A stretch of DNA of 64,000 bases from Sedimentisphaerales bacterium (GTDB lineage Bacteria; Planctomycetota; Phycisphaerae; Sedimentisphaerales; Anaerohalosphaeraceae): positions 16,013 to 80,012 of the forward strand of contig JANQGW010000220.1 in NCBI GenBank assembly GCA_028282905.1, written 5' to 3'. A program made the position numbers and the translations under genes. Positions 28,946 to 38,871 of the stretch are shown here, piece after piece (position 1 is the first letter of the stretch; each line of letters begins with the position of its first letter). A model generated the notes under the pieces. It was not told the DNA's origin. It searched no databases and saw nothing but the letters and a program-made list of their open reading frames with translations.

Positions 28946-31759
28946 CTAATTACAATCCGGAATTAAATTACAATTCTGCCAGCTTTCACACAGCATCGCC
29001 AGATCTTCCAGGTTAACGATACAATCCCGGTTAATATCCGAAGGCGGGTATTCCAGGCACACTGTCTCACCGGGAAGGACTTCCTGAACACGCTTCAGCG
29101 TGGGTGACGAAACAAGCAATGCCCCGTCCACATAGACCTTCAGACCGCTGCCCAGACCATACTTACTGCCGTCGCGGTCCCAGACAATCGTCAGAATCCG
29201 TCCATGATAGAGTACATTATCCAGACAGAACCAGTCCCACTGGTCTGTCGGCAGCAACGGATCCACCTCCACCATCGCATCGGCCCGCGGTCGAAAACCC
29301 ACCAGATCACTGATGATAATATCGCAATACGTCGAGTGGTTATACGCATAGCCCCGCGGCGTATCGGGAGCGCCCCGCTGTGTCCAGTGGCCGCTGTCAG
29401 CACCGCCGGAAGCCGACGATTCATCAATATAAGTATGAATCCGTGTTTCACCGTCGCGGGTAATGGTTTCGCGATGACTGTTCGTATAGATTTCAATCTG
29501 TTCATAGAAATCGGTCAGGTCGACATAATTTTGCTCATAGCCGCGAAGCAGATTGGCCATACCCTTCAGCGTAATCGAAGTCGCATACGGCCAGACGGGG
29601 CCGTCCCACTGACAGCATCTGCCGATCGCGCCGGGATTATAACCGTCTTCGTCGTGGGCACCGCTGGCCAGGCCGTACGGCGTGGTGAAGCTGTCCAGGT
29701 GACTCCAGGCTAGATCATAATCGACTTCTCCGCCGTCATCGGGAATATTGAAATACCACGGCGTAAACCCGTGTTCCTCGCGTTTGTCCTGCAAAGAGCT
29801 GTCGGCGGGAAAATCACCATAACCAACCTTGAAAAACTCATCCGCCGGATCCCACAAATGCGTCAGCATCGCCTGCTTAATACCGTCAGCCGTTGTGTCA
29901 AACTGTCTGGCCTTGACCAGATACGCGCCGGCATTGTCCTTATCATAACCGGCAAGAATTCGGAACATCTCCGCAATCGCCCGCGTATCGCCAACCATAC
30001 AGGAATTGAGCGTCGCGCGTTTACCGCTGCCGGCATAGCTGTTTTCCATCCCGTCACGGTCGTCATGCTGCCAGAACAAACCGTCGTGGGCATCCAGATA
30101 GGCGACTTGCCTTTCACCGCCGGGCACCGTATTGCTGACCCATCCGTAATAATTCGTCTCCAGGTTCAGTCGATTTGACGTATTGGTCAGAAGCTCGGCA
30201 ACAAGCCCGGCATCCGGACGTACCTTATGTCTCGCATAGACCGCATCCGCCAGCCAGCAAGTATAACGCCGCGGATTGGCCGCCGAATGAACCATCCAGT
30301 AACGTTCGTAATCGTTCATTAACTGAACATCATGAATCCAGCGCCCTTCGTAAATATGGTGAGACACCGGACAGGCCACCGTATTGGTCGAATCCGCATG
30401 GCCGACCGGGTCGATAAACTCAGTAACCACCAGGTTCGGCGCTTCCGTTGAACCGATATTCTTGATATGCTTGCGATAGGTCCACCAGCGGTAATAATAG
30501 GTCCGCACAAAATCCGCATCGGGCGCATCAAACAGGGGAATATTTTCCTTGAGATAGTCAAATGCGTCGGAGTGGCCGTTTTGGTCAAAGTCAGCATTTT
30601 TGATAAATTGGCCGCCATAGACCCCGTTATTAACCTGCGAGACTTCTTCATCCGTTGCCACTTGGAAGAACCAGCGGTCTTCAGCATTGAACTCGTTCAC
30701 AAAGGTTTCAATCAGATTGGGATCCAGCAGCATTGGAGACGCTTTTTCAACATCCTGATACGTCTGGAATGTCCAGATGCGTCCTTCAACAACCGACGGC
30801 GATGTCGGATGGTCATCGACAACATAATCAACCCGCCAGAAGTAATAGGAATCAATCGCCACTGGCCCGGAAAACACGGAAGTCATGGTCGCGGGAACAA
30901 TGGACAACAGTTCGGAACTGCCGGGGCCTGCGTCCGTAACCGCCTGCAGACTCCTGCCGAGATACACACGATATTCAAGAATATCATCTTCCGGCGACGC
31001 TGGAGCCCTCCATTGCAATTCAACGCCTTCCGCCGGAATGGAACCGGCACCATTCAGCGGTAGCGGATTCGAAACCGTTGATTCAAATGACAGTGAGAAA
31101 TTATCGAAGACAGCGCTGCCCTCATTATCGGAAAATGTCGCCTGGCATATCCCCACCTGAACCGTCTCGGGCATATCAGCCCGCGTTTGGGTTCCCAGCA
31201 GCATCCAGTCGTCTGTCTCATGTTCTTTGATATAGATTTCAAAAACGTCGCCTATCCGGACCAGCCGCAGATAGGGCCAAAGACTTCCACCGCTGCCAAA
31301 ACTGCTGGAGCCGCCGTTATCCGTCGAGCGTCCTCTCGTATATCCGCCATAGGCAAAATGACGCAGCATGATATAATCCTCACCCTCCGGCGCCCCCGGC
31401 ACGCGGACCATCAAACCCATATCATGATATTGCGGATCATTGGCGCTGACGACCTGCACCTGGGCGGAAAAATCCCCGGTGATATTTTTATAAATCAGCA
31501 AACCGTCCGCATCCGTTCTTTCCCAGTTGCCGTTCGTCGAGATCATTGACAATCCCCCGTCGGTCACGGTAACCGCCGCCACCGAACAATCACCGGATAC
31601 ACCATCTTCGCCGTTATAAATCAGTCCGTCCCAGATCGTTCCGGCTGTTCCCTCTGCCACATAATTATGAGCAGTATCAAAATTGTCCGTCACTGTTGAC
31701 GCCGGACTGTTTGAAAATATCACTGCTAACAGGATACACCCAATGAAATGTCTTTTCAT
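28946..31759 (-). CDS. Secreted GH63/MGH1-like glycoside hydrolase with C-terminal dockerin-like repeat
   Basis: Signal MKRHFIGCILLAVIFSNSPAS; GRCCQWDGPVWPYATSITLKGMANLL; C-term SDINRDCIVNLEDLAMLCESWQNCN. ORF-track start (32047) lies inside the palindromic element and is rejected. Confidence 0.8.
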   Translation of the reverse strand: MKRHFIGCILLAVIFSNSPASTVTDNFDTAHNYVAEGTAGTIWDGLIYNGEDGVSGDCSVAAVTVTDGGLSMISTNGNWERTDADGLLIYKNITGDFSAQVQVVSANDPQYHDMGLMVRVPGAPEGEDYIMLRHFAYGGYTRGRSTDNGGSSSFGSGGSLWPYLRLVRIGDVFEIYIKEHETDDWMLLGTQTRADMPETVQVGICQATFSDNEGSAVFDNFSLSFESTVSNPLPLNGAGSIPAEGVELQWRAPASPEDDILEYRVYLGRSLQAVTDAGPGSSELLSIVPATMTSVFSGPVAIDSYYFWRVDYVVDDHPTSPSVVEGRIWTFQTYQDVEKASPMLLDPNLIETFVNEFNAEDRWFFQVATDEEVSQVNNGVYGGQFIKNADFDQNGHSDAFDYLKENIPLFDAPDADFVRTYYYRWWTYRKHIKNIGSTEAPNLVVTEFIDPVGHADSTNTVACPVSHHIYEGRWIHDVQLMNDYERYWMVHSAANPRRYTCWLADAVYARHKVRPDAGLVAELLTNTSNRLNLETNYYGWVSNTVPGGERQVAYLDAHDGLFWQHDDRDGMENSYAGSGKRATLNSCMVGDTRAIAEMFRILAGYDKDNAGAYLVKARQFDTTADGIKQAMLTHLWDPADEFFKVGYGDFPADSSLQDKREEHGFTPWYFNIPDDGGEVDYDLAWSHLDSFTTPYGLASGAHDEDGYNPGAIGRCCQWDGPVWPYATSITLKGMANLLRGYEQNYVDLTDFYEQIEIYTNSHRETITRDGETRIHTYIDESSASGGADSGHWTQRGAPDTPRGYAYNHSTYCDIIISDLVGFRPRADAMVEVDPLLPTDQWDWFCLDNVLYHGRILTIVWDRDGSKYGLGSGLKVYVDGALLVSSPTLKRVQEVLPGETVCLEYPPSDINRDCIVNLEDLAMLCESWQNCNLIPDCN

Positions 31760-31875
31760 AATGTTCCCCAGAAATCTTCTCAATTCATATTTAGAATAAT
31801 GATGATGGTAAAAGAAATATCTTATTGTCGCGCTGAGAAGAAAAACATAATTCTGTCGAAACATCAGTCCCCTGT

Positions 31876-32041
31876 TTAGAAGCTGTTTCAAAACTTCTTT
31901 TGGAGTTGCAGCGCGGCATTTTTTCGCCTGATAAGGCGTTGTAAAGGGGCCATAGTCGAAACTATTGCCGCTTTTTCGCAACGCTGTCAGGCGGTAAAAG
32001 GACCGTTGCAAGCCAAAATTGAGTTTTGAAATGGCTTCTAA
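31876..32041. mobile_element. MITE-like 166-bp palindromic element
   Basis: Ends TTAGAAGCTGTTTCAAAACT ... AGTTTTGAAATGGCTTCTAA (20 bp, 2 mismatches); interior also an imperfect palindrome centred on ATAGTCGAAACTAT. Confidence 0.8.
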
Positions 32042-32101
32042 GCACATTTTAACTGCCCCCCGGCATACACTGTTTTAATATTCATCCTAAAACACAGGCC
32101 A

Positions 32102-32141
32102 AGGGGCTGCCCCGAAAAAGCAGGACAGCCCCTCGTTTTTT
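32102..32141 (+). terminator. Hairpin followed by T-tract
   Basis: AGGGGCTG...CAGCCCCTCGTTTTTT. Confidence 0.6.
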
Positions 32142-32165
32142 ACCACACACGAAACAATTTAGTAT

Positions 32166-34217
32166 TTACTCACTGCAGGCGGATTCCGGATAAAGATTGC
32201 AATCCAGCCACGAACCGGCCATAATAGCAAAGTCTGCCAGATTTACTCTACAGTCACCATCAAGGTCATTTTCGACATCGCCCAGGCAAACCGAAGCACC
32301 TGGTTTATCCGTTGTGTACTCAGCAGCAATCTGAATATCTGTCAGAGCATAGTTATAGATTCGGACTTCATCGATATCACCGGGGAAAAACTCAATTCCC
32401 GGTCTCGTACAACCGATAGCAAAATTACTCAAATCCGGAACTTCGTGCACACCCACGGTATCGCTGCCAATGGACTTTCCATCGTAATACAGGGTTCGGT
32501 CAGTCCCATCACACGTGGCAGCCACATAATGCCATTCGTTGAGACCATTTTCCAGATCGGTATCTGCATTATAGTCATCGCCCCACCAGTAGTTAAACAG
32601 GTCGTCGCCGTTGTCAATCTTCATCGCATTCACTTGTCGGCTGTCACCATAAGAACCCCAACCAATAATACCCTTATCATTAAGAGTACTGCTTACGCGA
32701 ATCCAGGCGGAAATTGTATAGGACTCATTACCCACCGGAATATCATTGGCATCGCCGCTGCCGTCCAGCGTCAGCATGTCGCCGTCACCGTCAAAACTCA
32801 TCGCGCCGCCAACCTGGCCGTCAACGATCCAGTTCGGATCTCCGTTAAAGACTGTGCCAATAGCATTCTCAGAATCAACTGCAGCCGTACCAGCACCTTC
32901 CTCGAAGGACCAGTGAGCCACCAGTATCCTAACGGTTAAACGACCTGTATCCGAAGGAGTTGAACCTGCCGAATTGGTTGCCACACAATGATAATCGCCG
33001 ATATCGCCGGCCTGTGCATCCAGAACCGTCAAGGTATCTGTCGCGGTACCGGTGAAGTCGTCACCATCGGCCAGCATCTGGTCATCTTTGTACCATTGAT
33101 AGCTTGCACCGGAAACATCTGTCAGTGCAACGGTAAAGACAGGGGCAGAACCGGCATCGACCAACTGATCAGCTGGGTGTTCGCTAAAGAACGGAACCGA
33201 CGGAATCGTGGTAAACGACCACAGGTCACCGGGGTGGGCAATGGAGTCAAGCCCGTTCGGCTCATAGGCATCAACGTACCAGTAGTAGGTGACATCGTTA
33301 TCCATGTCACCGGAGACCAGCGAATGCAGTGCCGGGTCAACCGTCAGAACATTCAGTCCGTCAACGATCTTTTCCATGTCGCCGCCCGTGACTTCATTGG
33401 GATCGGTACCGAACCAGACATCATATTTTGTGGGCACGTAGTCATCCGGCGCTTCCCAGACGAGGAAGCTGTCAATGGCAACACCGTCTTTACCGTTTGC
33501 CGGTGTCGGATTCTTTGCCTTAAGACTTGCAGGAATCACAGCGGCAATGTTATCGACCTGGTAAAATCCGGATTGAATAGCGGCACCATTCGGCGGCGTT
33601 TGGAGCATCAGGAAAAGGTTATCCGTGGCGTTGGCCGCAGATATATCGAGTAGGGCCTGTACCGCTACGGCATTGCCGGCATCCGCGGGATGAGCAGGTA
33701 AATGGACAATCACTGAGTCAATCAGCACTTCGTCCGTAGCCGCGTCCGGCAGATAGCCGCTCGAACCATCAGCGCCGGCATATGTGGCTGACTGGTACAC
33801 CGACACGATCACCGCGATATCCTCGGTGCCGCTTCCGTCAGTAGGCCGCCCCATCTCGAAATCGATTTGCAGGGCGGCATCCCCGGCGTCTTTCGTGGCG
33901 ATATTCTGGTAAATATACGCATGCTCGCCGCTGTCACCGAGTCGATCCGCTGCTGAAGAGGCCATCAGCGCAAACGCACCACCTGCGCCAAACGCATCGT
34001 TTCGAGTGGCGTGCATGGCGGAACGGTAGGTCCTGGTGTCATCAAACCAACCCGCTACGTCATCCACATCGCCAGATGCAGGGGCACCCGTCTCAAAATC
34101 CCCGTTGACCACCGTAATAGCGGCCTGCGACAGACCCGCAGTGACCAGCAGCAGTAAAACAAAAAGATTCACATATTTCATTGCTTCACCCTTTCTAATA
34201 ATAACATTCTCAATCAT
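32166..34217 (-). CDS. Secreted protein: N-terminal beta-sandwich module + fibronectin/Ig-like + LamG + dockerin-like repeat
   Basis: GDFETGAPASGDVDDVAGWFDDTRTYRSAMHATRNDAF; YQWYKDDQMLADGDDFTGTATDTLTVLDAQAGDIGDYHCVATNSAG (Ig); LamG region; DLDGDCRVNLADFAIMAGSWLDC. Start probably at MKYVNLF (34181). Confidence 0.85.
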   Translation of the reverse strand: MIENVIIRKGEAMKYVNLFVLLLLVTAGLSQAAITVVNGDFETGAPASGDVDDVAGWFDDTRTYRSAMHATRNDAFGAGGAFALMASSAADRLGDSGEHAYIYQNIATKDAGDAALQIDFEMGRPTDGSGTEDIAVIVSVYQSATYAGADGSSGYLPDAATDEVLIDSVIVHLPAHPADAGNAVAVQALLDISAANATDNLFLMLQTPPNGAAIQSGFYQVDNIAAVIPASLKAKNPTPANGKDGVAIDSFLVWEAPDDYVPTKYDVWFGTDPNEVTGGDMEKIVDGLNVLTVDPALHSLVSGDMDNDVTYYWYVDAYEPNGLDSIAHPGDLWSFTTIPSVPFFSEHPADQLVDAGSAPVFTVALTDVSGASYQWYKDDQMLADGDDFTGTATDTLTVLDAQAGDIGDYHCVATNSAGSTPSDTGRLTVRILVAHWSFEEGAGTAAVDSENAIGTVFNGDPNWIVDGQVGGAMSFDGDGDMLTLDGSGDANDIPVGNESYTISAWIRVSSTLNDKGIIGWGSYGDSRQVNAMKIDNGDDLFNYWWGDDYNADTDLENGLNEWHYVAATCDGTDRTLYYDGKSIGSDTVGVHEVPDLSNFAIGCTRPGIEFFPGDIDEVRIYNYALTDIQIAAEYTTDKPGASVCLGDVENDLDGDCRVNLADFAIMAGSWLDCNLYPESACSE

Positions 34218-34320
34218 TTAATTCCCATTCAACATACACTTTATCTCATTACTCAAAATTTTGTCATTCCCCTTTCTTGCCCCTCTCACCAAGCCCCAAA
34301 CACATCTTAAAAAGCCCGTA

Positions 34321-34366
34321 AGGGCCATGACTTCGGGAAAAGCCGTACCCCGGTGTCATGACCCTC
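34321..34366 (-). terminator. Nested hairpin downstream of PEP-CTERM gene
   Basis: AGGGcCATGAC...GTCATGaCCCT with inner CGGG/CCCG. Confidence 0.55.
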
Positions 34367-34380
34367 CAAAACATTCTCAC

Positions 34381-35127
34381 TTATTTACGTCGCCGCAGCA
34401 GCCCCAGGCCGCCGATGCCCAGCAGAACCATTGTTGCCGGTTCCGGGACAATCGCAGCGGAAATGTTATCCACTTGGAAAAACGACGGGGAACTCGCTCC
34501 CGTTTGGAGCATGAGGAACAAGTTGTCAGTGGTGTTCGCCGAAGCCAGGTCGAGCAATGCCTGAACCGACACGGCATTGCCGGTGCCGGCGCCCTGCCCG
34601 GCCAGCGTAATCGTCGCCGAATCAATCAACACTTCGTCCGTGGCGGCGTCCGGCAGATAGCCAGCAGAACCTTCGATGCCGACAAATGTAGCCGACTGGT
34701 ACAATGAGACGACCACTTGGATATCCTGGGTGCCGTCACCGTCAGTGGGTCGGCCCATATCGAAGTTGACTGCCATCTGGGCATCCCCGGCCTCCAGCGT
34801 ACCGATGTTCTGATAAATGTAGGCATGCTCACCGCTGTCACCAATTCGATCTGGAGCTGAAGAGGCAAACAGCACGAACGCAGTACCGGCGTCAAATGCA
34901 TCGTTTCGAGTAGCGTGCATGGCGGAACGGTAGGTCCTGGTGTCATCAAACCAACCCACCACGTCATCCTGGTCAGAACCGGCCGCAGGGGCACCCGGAC
35001 CGTCAAAATCCCCATTGACCACGCTAATGGCGGCCGTCGCCGAGCCGGCGGTCATCACAATAATCGCTAACATCAGAACCGACAACATTTGTAACGTTTG
35101 CTTTTTCATCTTTCTTAGTTTCATCAA
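34381..35127 (-). CDS. PEP-CTERM sorting-signal protein
   Basis: C-term VPEPATMVLLGIGGLGLLRRRK; N-terminal module paralogous to 32166..34217. Confidence 0.9.
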   Translation of the reverse strand: MMKLRKMKKQTLQMLSVLMLAIIVMTAGSATAAISVVNGDFDGPGAPAAGSDQDDVVGWFDDTRTYRSAMHATRNDAFDAGTAFVLFASSAPDRIGDSGEHAYIYQNIGTLEAGDAQMAVNFDMGRPTDGDGTQDIQVVVSLYQSATFVGIEGSAGYLPDAATDEVLIDSATITLAGQGAGTGNAVSVQALLDLASANTTDNLFLMLQTGASSPSFFQVDNISAAIVPEPATMVLLGIGGLGLLRRRK

Positions 35128-35320
35128 TCCACACCTCCAAAAAACTTTTAATACTTCTATTCAACTACCGCATACTTCAATATCACCCATGAGTGTTTTT
35201 CAAAACCTTACTTGTACTATCTCGCTCTAATACTACAGCATCTTGAAATCCAGCACCCTATCTGCGCGCACCGCCCCTGTTGTAAGTCAAAATATTTTTT
35301 CTGCCGATGAAATCGACAGC

Positions 35321-36181
35321 TTAACGGCTGCGTTTATAGGCCAGGGTATTCAGCATATAATCCATATCAGCATTCCGATTCGGCGACCGATGATTAATCG
35401 TCCGGTCGGGGATATTGCCGCCCTTGATCGGACTATTCTGCAGCCACTCAGTCGTGCGGCTGTCTCGCCATTTGTATTTTTCCACATGGCCGTCCGCAAA
35501 TGCCAGCGTCGCTCCCTTTGTATGCCAGGCCGCCACCGGATCATACCATCGCTCATTAGGAATGTCGATAATCCAGGAACCGGCGTTCCAGCCAAATTCC
35601 TCATCCGTTTCTTCCACTCCGATGTATTTGGCGCTGGGAACTTTCAAATCGGTCATCTTCCGGATATAATGGTCTGATGTAACATACCCTCTCCAGCCCG
35701 ACATAATACTGCCCACCAGCGAATAACTCCGATAGCCGACCCCCCTTTTGGTATCCCGTTTATCGCCCGGGCAGTGATAGGTTTTTTCTTCTTCGATATA
35801 GGGCCAGAGCCTGCCGCCCTTGATGCCGTTGATTTCGTATTCCGTTGTAGGCCCTTCGTCCGGATACTTAACCGGATTGCCGTCATTGTCAGTCGGACAG
35901 CCAACCCAATCGCGTCTTTTATTATTGGCAATTTGATCCGGCGTATGCCATGCATCCGCCGTCACCAGGTGCCCGCTGTTATCTTCCTGGTACATATAAA
36001 AAGCCTGCGCAATACCCCGCAGATTTGCGCCGCAGGGAATCTGCGTTGCCAGTTCCTTGGCCTTACTTAACGCCGGCATCACAATCGCCATCAGCAAGGC
36101 AATAATAGCGATCACCACCAATAATTCGATCAGCGTAAAACCGTGTTGAGCTTTCTGGCAATAAAATTTATTCTCTTTCAT
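35321..36181 (-). CDS. Prepilin-type N-terminal cleavage/methylation domain protein (type II pseudopilin)
   Basis: HGFTLIELLVVIAIIALLMAIVMPALSKAK; LAFADGHVEKYKW. Confidence 0.9.
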   Translation of the reverse strand: MKENKFYCQKAQHGFTLIELLVVIAIIALLMAIVMPALSKAKELATQIPCGANLRGIAQAFYMYQEDNSGHLVTADAWHTPDQIANNKRRDWVGCPTDNDGNPVKYPDEGPTTEYEINGIKGGRLWPYIEEEKTYHCPGDKRDTKRGVGYRSYSLVGSIMSGWRGYVTSDHYIRKMTDLKVPSAKYIGVEETDEEFGWNAGSWIIDIPNERWYDPVAAWHTKGATLAFADGHVEKYKWRDSRTTEWLQNSPIKGGNIPDRTINHRSPNRNADMDYMLNTLAYKRSR

Positions 36182-36259
36182 CGTACCAACCTTTTCACTA
36201 AAACCATATTATCGACATACAGCTCCGGCCTGCCGTCCTGGCAATAACCGGGAGATAAA

Positions 36260-37948
36260 TTACTCAACCGAAATCATCGGTTCGGCAAAGATGCACCAGT
36301 CACAGTTAGTGGACCGGCTTTTTTCCTGGGTGTCAGTGGCAAGAATGTCGGGATCGCCGCCGTCAGTAGCGATCAGTGTCAGGAACCGGTCGCTTTGACG
36401 CAGCCGGATTTCAATAGTATCACACAGCCCCTTTATGTTGACGTTACGATTCTGATAGCAAACCTTTCCGTCCAGCAAAACCCAGAAGTCTGCGTTACTG
36501 TCTTTCGGCGCCGTTTCATCAATACCGATCTTTGAACGGAAGATCAGTTCACTATCGACCGGCACACGACTGCGGAGTTGTTGAAGATCAAACGTCACGC
36601 CAATGTTGGCATGCATAAACAAGCCGGGATTGCCCGGACGCCCGTATTGGACGCCATCCAGAAGCATTGCCTCCGGATCAAGTGTCTCGGCCATATTCAT
36701 CGTCAGATCCGAACAGAACAGACCGTTGGTCGGCGGGCATTCTTCAAAAAGATGCCCCTGCGTCGTCACGGTCTGGGTCTGAGCACCGTTCGGAATGAAA
36801 ATACCATCCACGAACGTGTTCCATTTTACCGGGACATACGTATTAGCCACCTCGCGGTCTTTATGCAGCCGCTGCACCTGACGTCCCGTACGCGGATCGA
36901 TAGAGGTGGCAAAACCCTGTCTTGAAATCCCGTCACCACCGGTTGCCAGGTTCACCAGATCAAACGACTCACCCCGCCAGATGTGCTTATCCTTCGAAGA
37001 AATATGCCGAACAAATATCTTAGGCTCAACGCGAATATCCTGAATATCATCCGCATCAGAATCAACACGAACCGCCTGACCCTTGCTCACTTCACGGGCA
37101 GATTGACTGCCGCCGTCAATGCCGGCTGTCATAGAAGCACGCCCTTTGAACATGTGCAGGTCACTGGTTCCGTCAAAATCCACCTTAACGCCAAATTCAG
37201 TGCCGATGTCCACAATGCTGGAACAGGGAGTATTGACGGTAAACCCGCTGGCCTCGGAAGGCACGGTCGCATACAACCGGCCGTAACTGAGGTACATACT
37301 CTCAAAGCTCTTGAGGTCAAATTCCGCCGGCCCTTCAATAATCACTTCCGCACCCGTATAGAACTCAATCTTGACACAGCCTTTCAGTAAGTGTCGGGAA
37401 CCGTCATAATTATTCAAATGGTCGCCAACATTTGCCGGTAAATCAGGACTTGCCCATCTTGCCCCCACCGCATCAGTTATCTGCGCAACCATCTCGCGTG
37501 TCTGAGCGGGAGGAATAATTTTCACATAGGTAATGATCAGCAGCATTGCCGCAATCGATACAATCGCCGCTGTCAAACTGAACTTATTCACTTTATACAC
37601 TGTTTTCTCACGTACAACCTTTTGGATCAACTCTCGTTCAGGCAATTCTTCCGGAATGACAATCGTTGGGGCCGTTTTTTCATCTTCGGCCATCGCCCTT
37701 AAAGTTGACTCCAGCGACTCAGCGGAAGGATGATCAGTACCGCCAGGCGACCTGCCCATCGCTTCAGAAACCATCCCCAGCTTAAAATACGCATTATCCA
37801 TTAAAAATTCTGTGCAGTAATCGACAGCCTCTTTGCCGGTTGAGGCAAAGTCACGAATCTCCTGCATTTCAGTCTCATCCGCAACGCCTTCACACAAACG
37901 CAGAAGCAGTTGGCTGATACGGAATAGCTGTTTCTCGTCAAACGTCAT
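36260..37948 (-). CDS. FecR-like membrane protein with C-terminal NPCBM-like region
   Basis: TM VNKFSLTAAIVSIAAMLLIITYV; EVIIEGPAEFDL...GFTVNTPCSSIVDIGTEFGV; start shares ATGA with upstream sigma stop. Confidence 0.8.
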   Translation of the reverse strand: MTFDEKQLFRISQLLLRLCEGVADETEMQEIRDFASTGKEAVDYCTEFLMDNAYFKLGMVSEAMGRSPGGTDHPSAESLESTLRAMAEDEKTAPTIVIPEELPERELIQKVVREKTVYKVNKFSLTAAIVSIAAMLLIITYVKIIPPAQTREMVAQITDAVGARWASPDLPANVGDHLNNYDGSRHLLKGCVKIEFYTGAEVIIEGPAEFDLKSFESMYLSYGRLYATVPSEASGFTVNTPCSSIVDIGTEFGVKVDFDGTSDLHMFKGRASMTAGIDGGSQSAREVSKGQAVRVDSDADDIQDIRVEPKIFVRHISSKDKHIWRGESFDLVNLATGGDGISRQGFATSIDPRTGRQVQRLHKDREVANTYVPVKWNTFVDGIFIPNGAQTQTVTTQGHLFEECPPTNGLFCSDLTMNMAETLDPEAMLLDGVQYGRPGNPGLFMHANIGVTFDLQQLRSRVPVDSELIFRSKIGIDETAPKDSNADFWVLLDGKVCYQNRNVNIKGLCDTIEIRLRQSDRFLTLIATDGGDPDILATDTQEKSRSTNCDWCIFAEPMISVE

Positions 37949-38496
37949 CACAGCACCCCCCACTCAACCAGCGTCCTGCGAACACACCGGTAAATCAAAT
38001 TATGAATACGCCCAAACTGTCGGTAAAAATATTTGTCACTTTTCTCAGAGGAACGGGCAATATCGCTGATGGTCCGGTTGGATTCATAACGCATCTTCAG
38101 AAGTTTTTTGTCATTGGCTTCCAGCTTTTTTGAACACTCCCGAAGCGCAGTGAGCCGGTCTTCCTGGTTGTCATATTGTTCCATCGCCGAATCGACAAAC
38201 TGCTCAAAAAGCTTTTCATCCGACCAAATCGTGTATTTGCTTTTCTTGCGGTAGTAATACTTTGTATTCAGGTAGGCAATTCTCGACCCCCACGCACCAA
38301 AATTCGTCCCCGGCTCAAACTCTTCATACTTCCGCCACATCGTCGCAATGGTTTCCTGCATGATATCATCCGCATCCGCATAATTCGGCACAAGAACCGC
38401 GATATACGCCCTGATTTTGTACTGATGTTCCATCAGGAGACGGAGAAATTCCTCCGTGCGGATGCTGTTATTATCTTGTTCCGGATTTATGGACAT
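37948..38496 (-). CDS. ECF sigma factor (planctomycete FecR-associated type)
   Basis: PNYADADDIMQETIATMWRKYEEFEPGTNFGAWGSRIAYLNTKYYYRKK. Confidence 0.9.
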   Translation of the reverse strand: MSINPEQDNNSIRTEEFLRLLMEHQYKIRAYIAVLVPNYADADDIMQETIATMWRKYEEFEPGTNFGAWGSRIAYLNTKYYYRKKSKYTIWSDEKLFEQFVDSAMEQYDNQEDRLTALRECSKKLEANDKKLLKMRYESNRTISDIARSSEKSDKYFYRQFGRIHNLIYRCVRRTLVEWGVL

Positions 38497-38871
38497 TAGA
38501 ATTCGCCATCTTAAAACCTGTTATTTTTGATGCCTGACTACCTTAATACGACAGCAAAAACTCGTTTTCCCGCACTTTTTGAAAAAAGTTTTATAAAATC
38601 AGGCAGACGCTCTACTATAAAAAAGCACAAAAATATCACATTTTCAAGATACAACGATCCGAGTTACTGTGTTTATTGAGCAGCAAAACACCGTTTTCAC
38701 CACAAACTTAGAAGAATCAACACAGCACGTACAGTCGATACAGAATATTATTTATCGAAAACTAAGGTTTATGTATACCATTGATCAATATCGGTGATTC
38801 CACTTAATGGGGGGAGTATTAAGGCATGGAATGCCAATGGCAATATCAGCCTTATCGAGCATTCGCAACTG

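Noticed and set aside
28946-32047. ORF-track start at 32047 for the GH63-like protein
   Set aside because: The first ~95 residues translate the palindromic element; a clear signal peptide starts at 31759.
18763-34217. Cellulosome
   Set aside because: Dockerin-like repeats occur in three proteins but no cohesin or scaffoldin is visible in the window.
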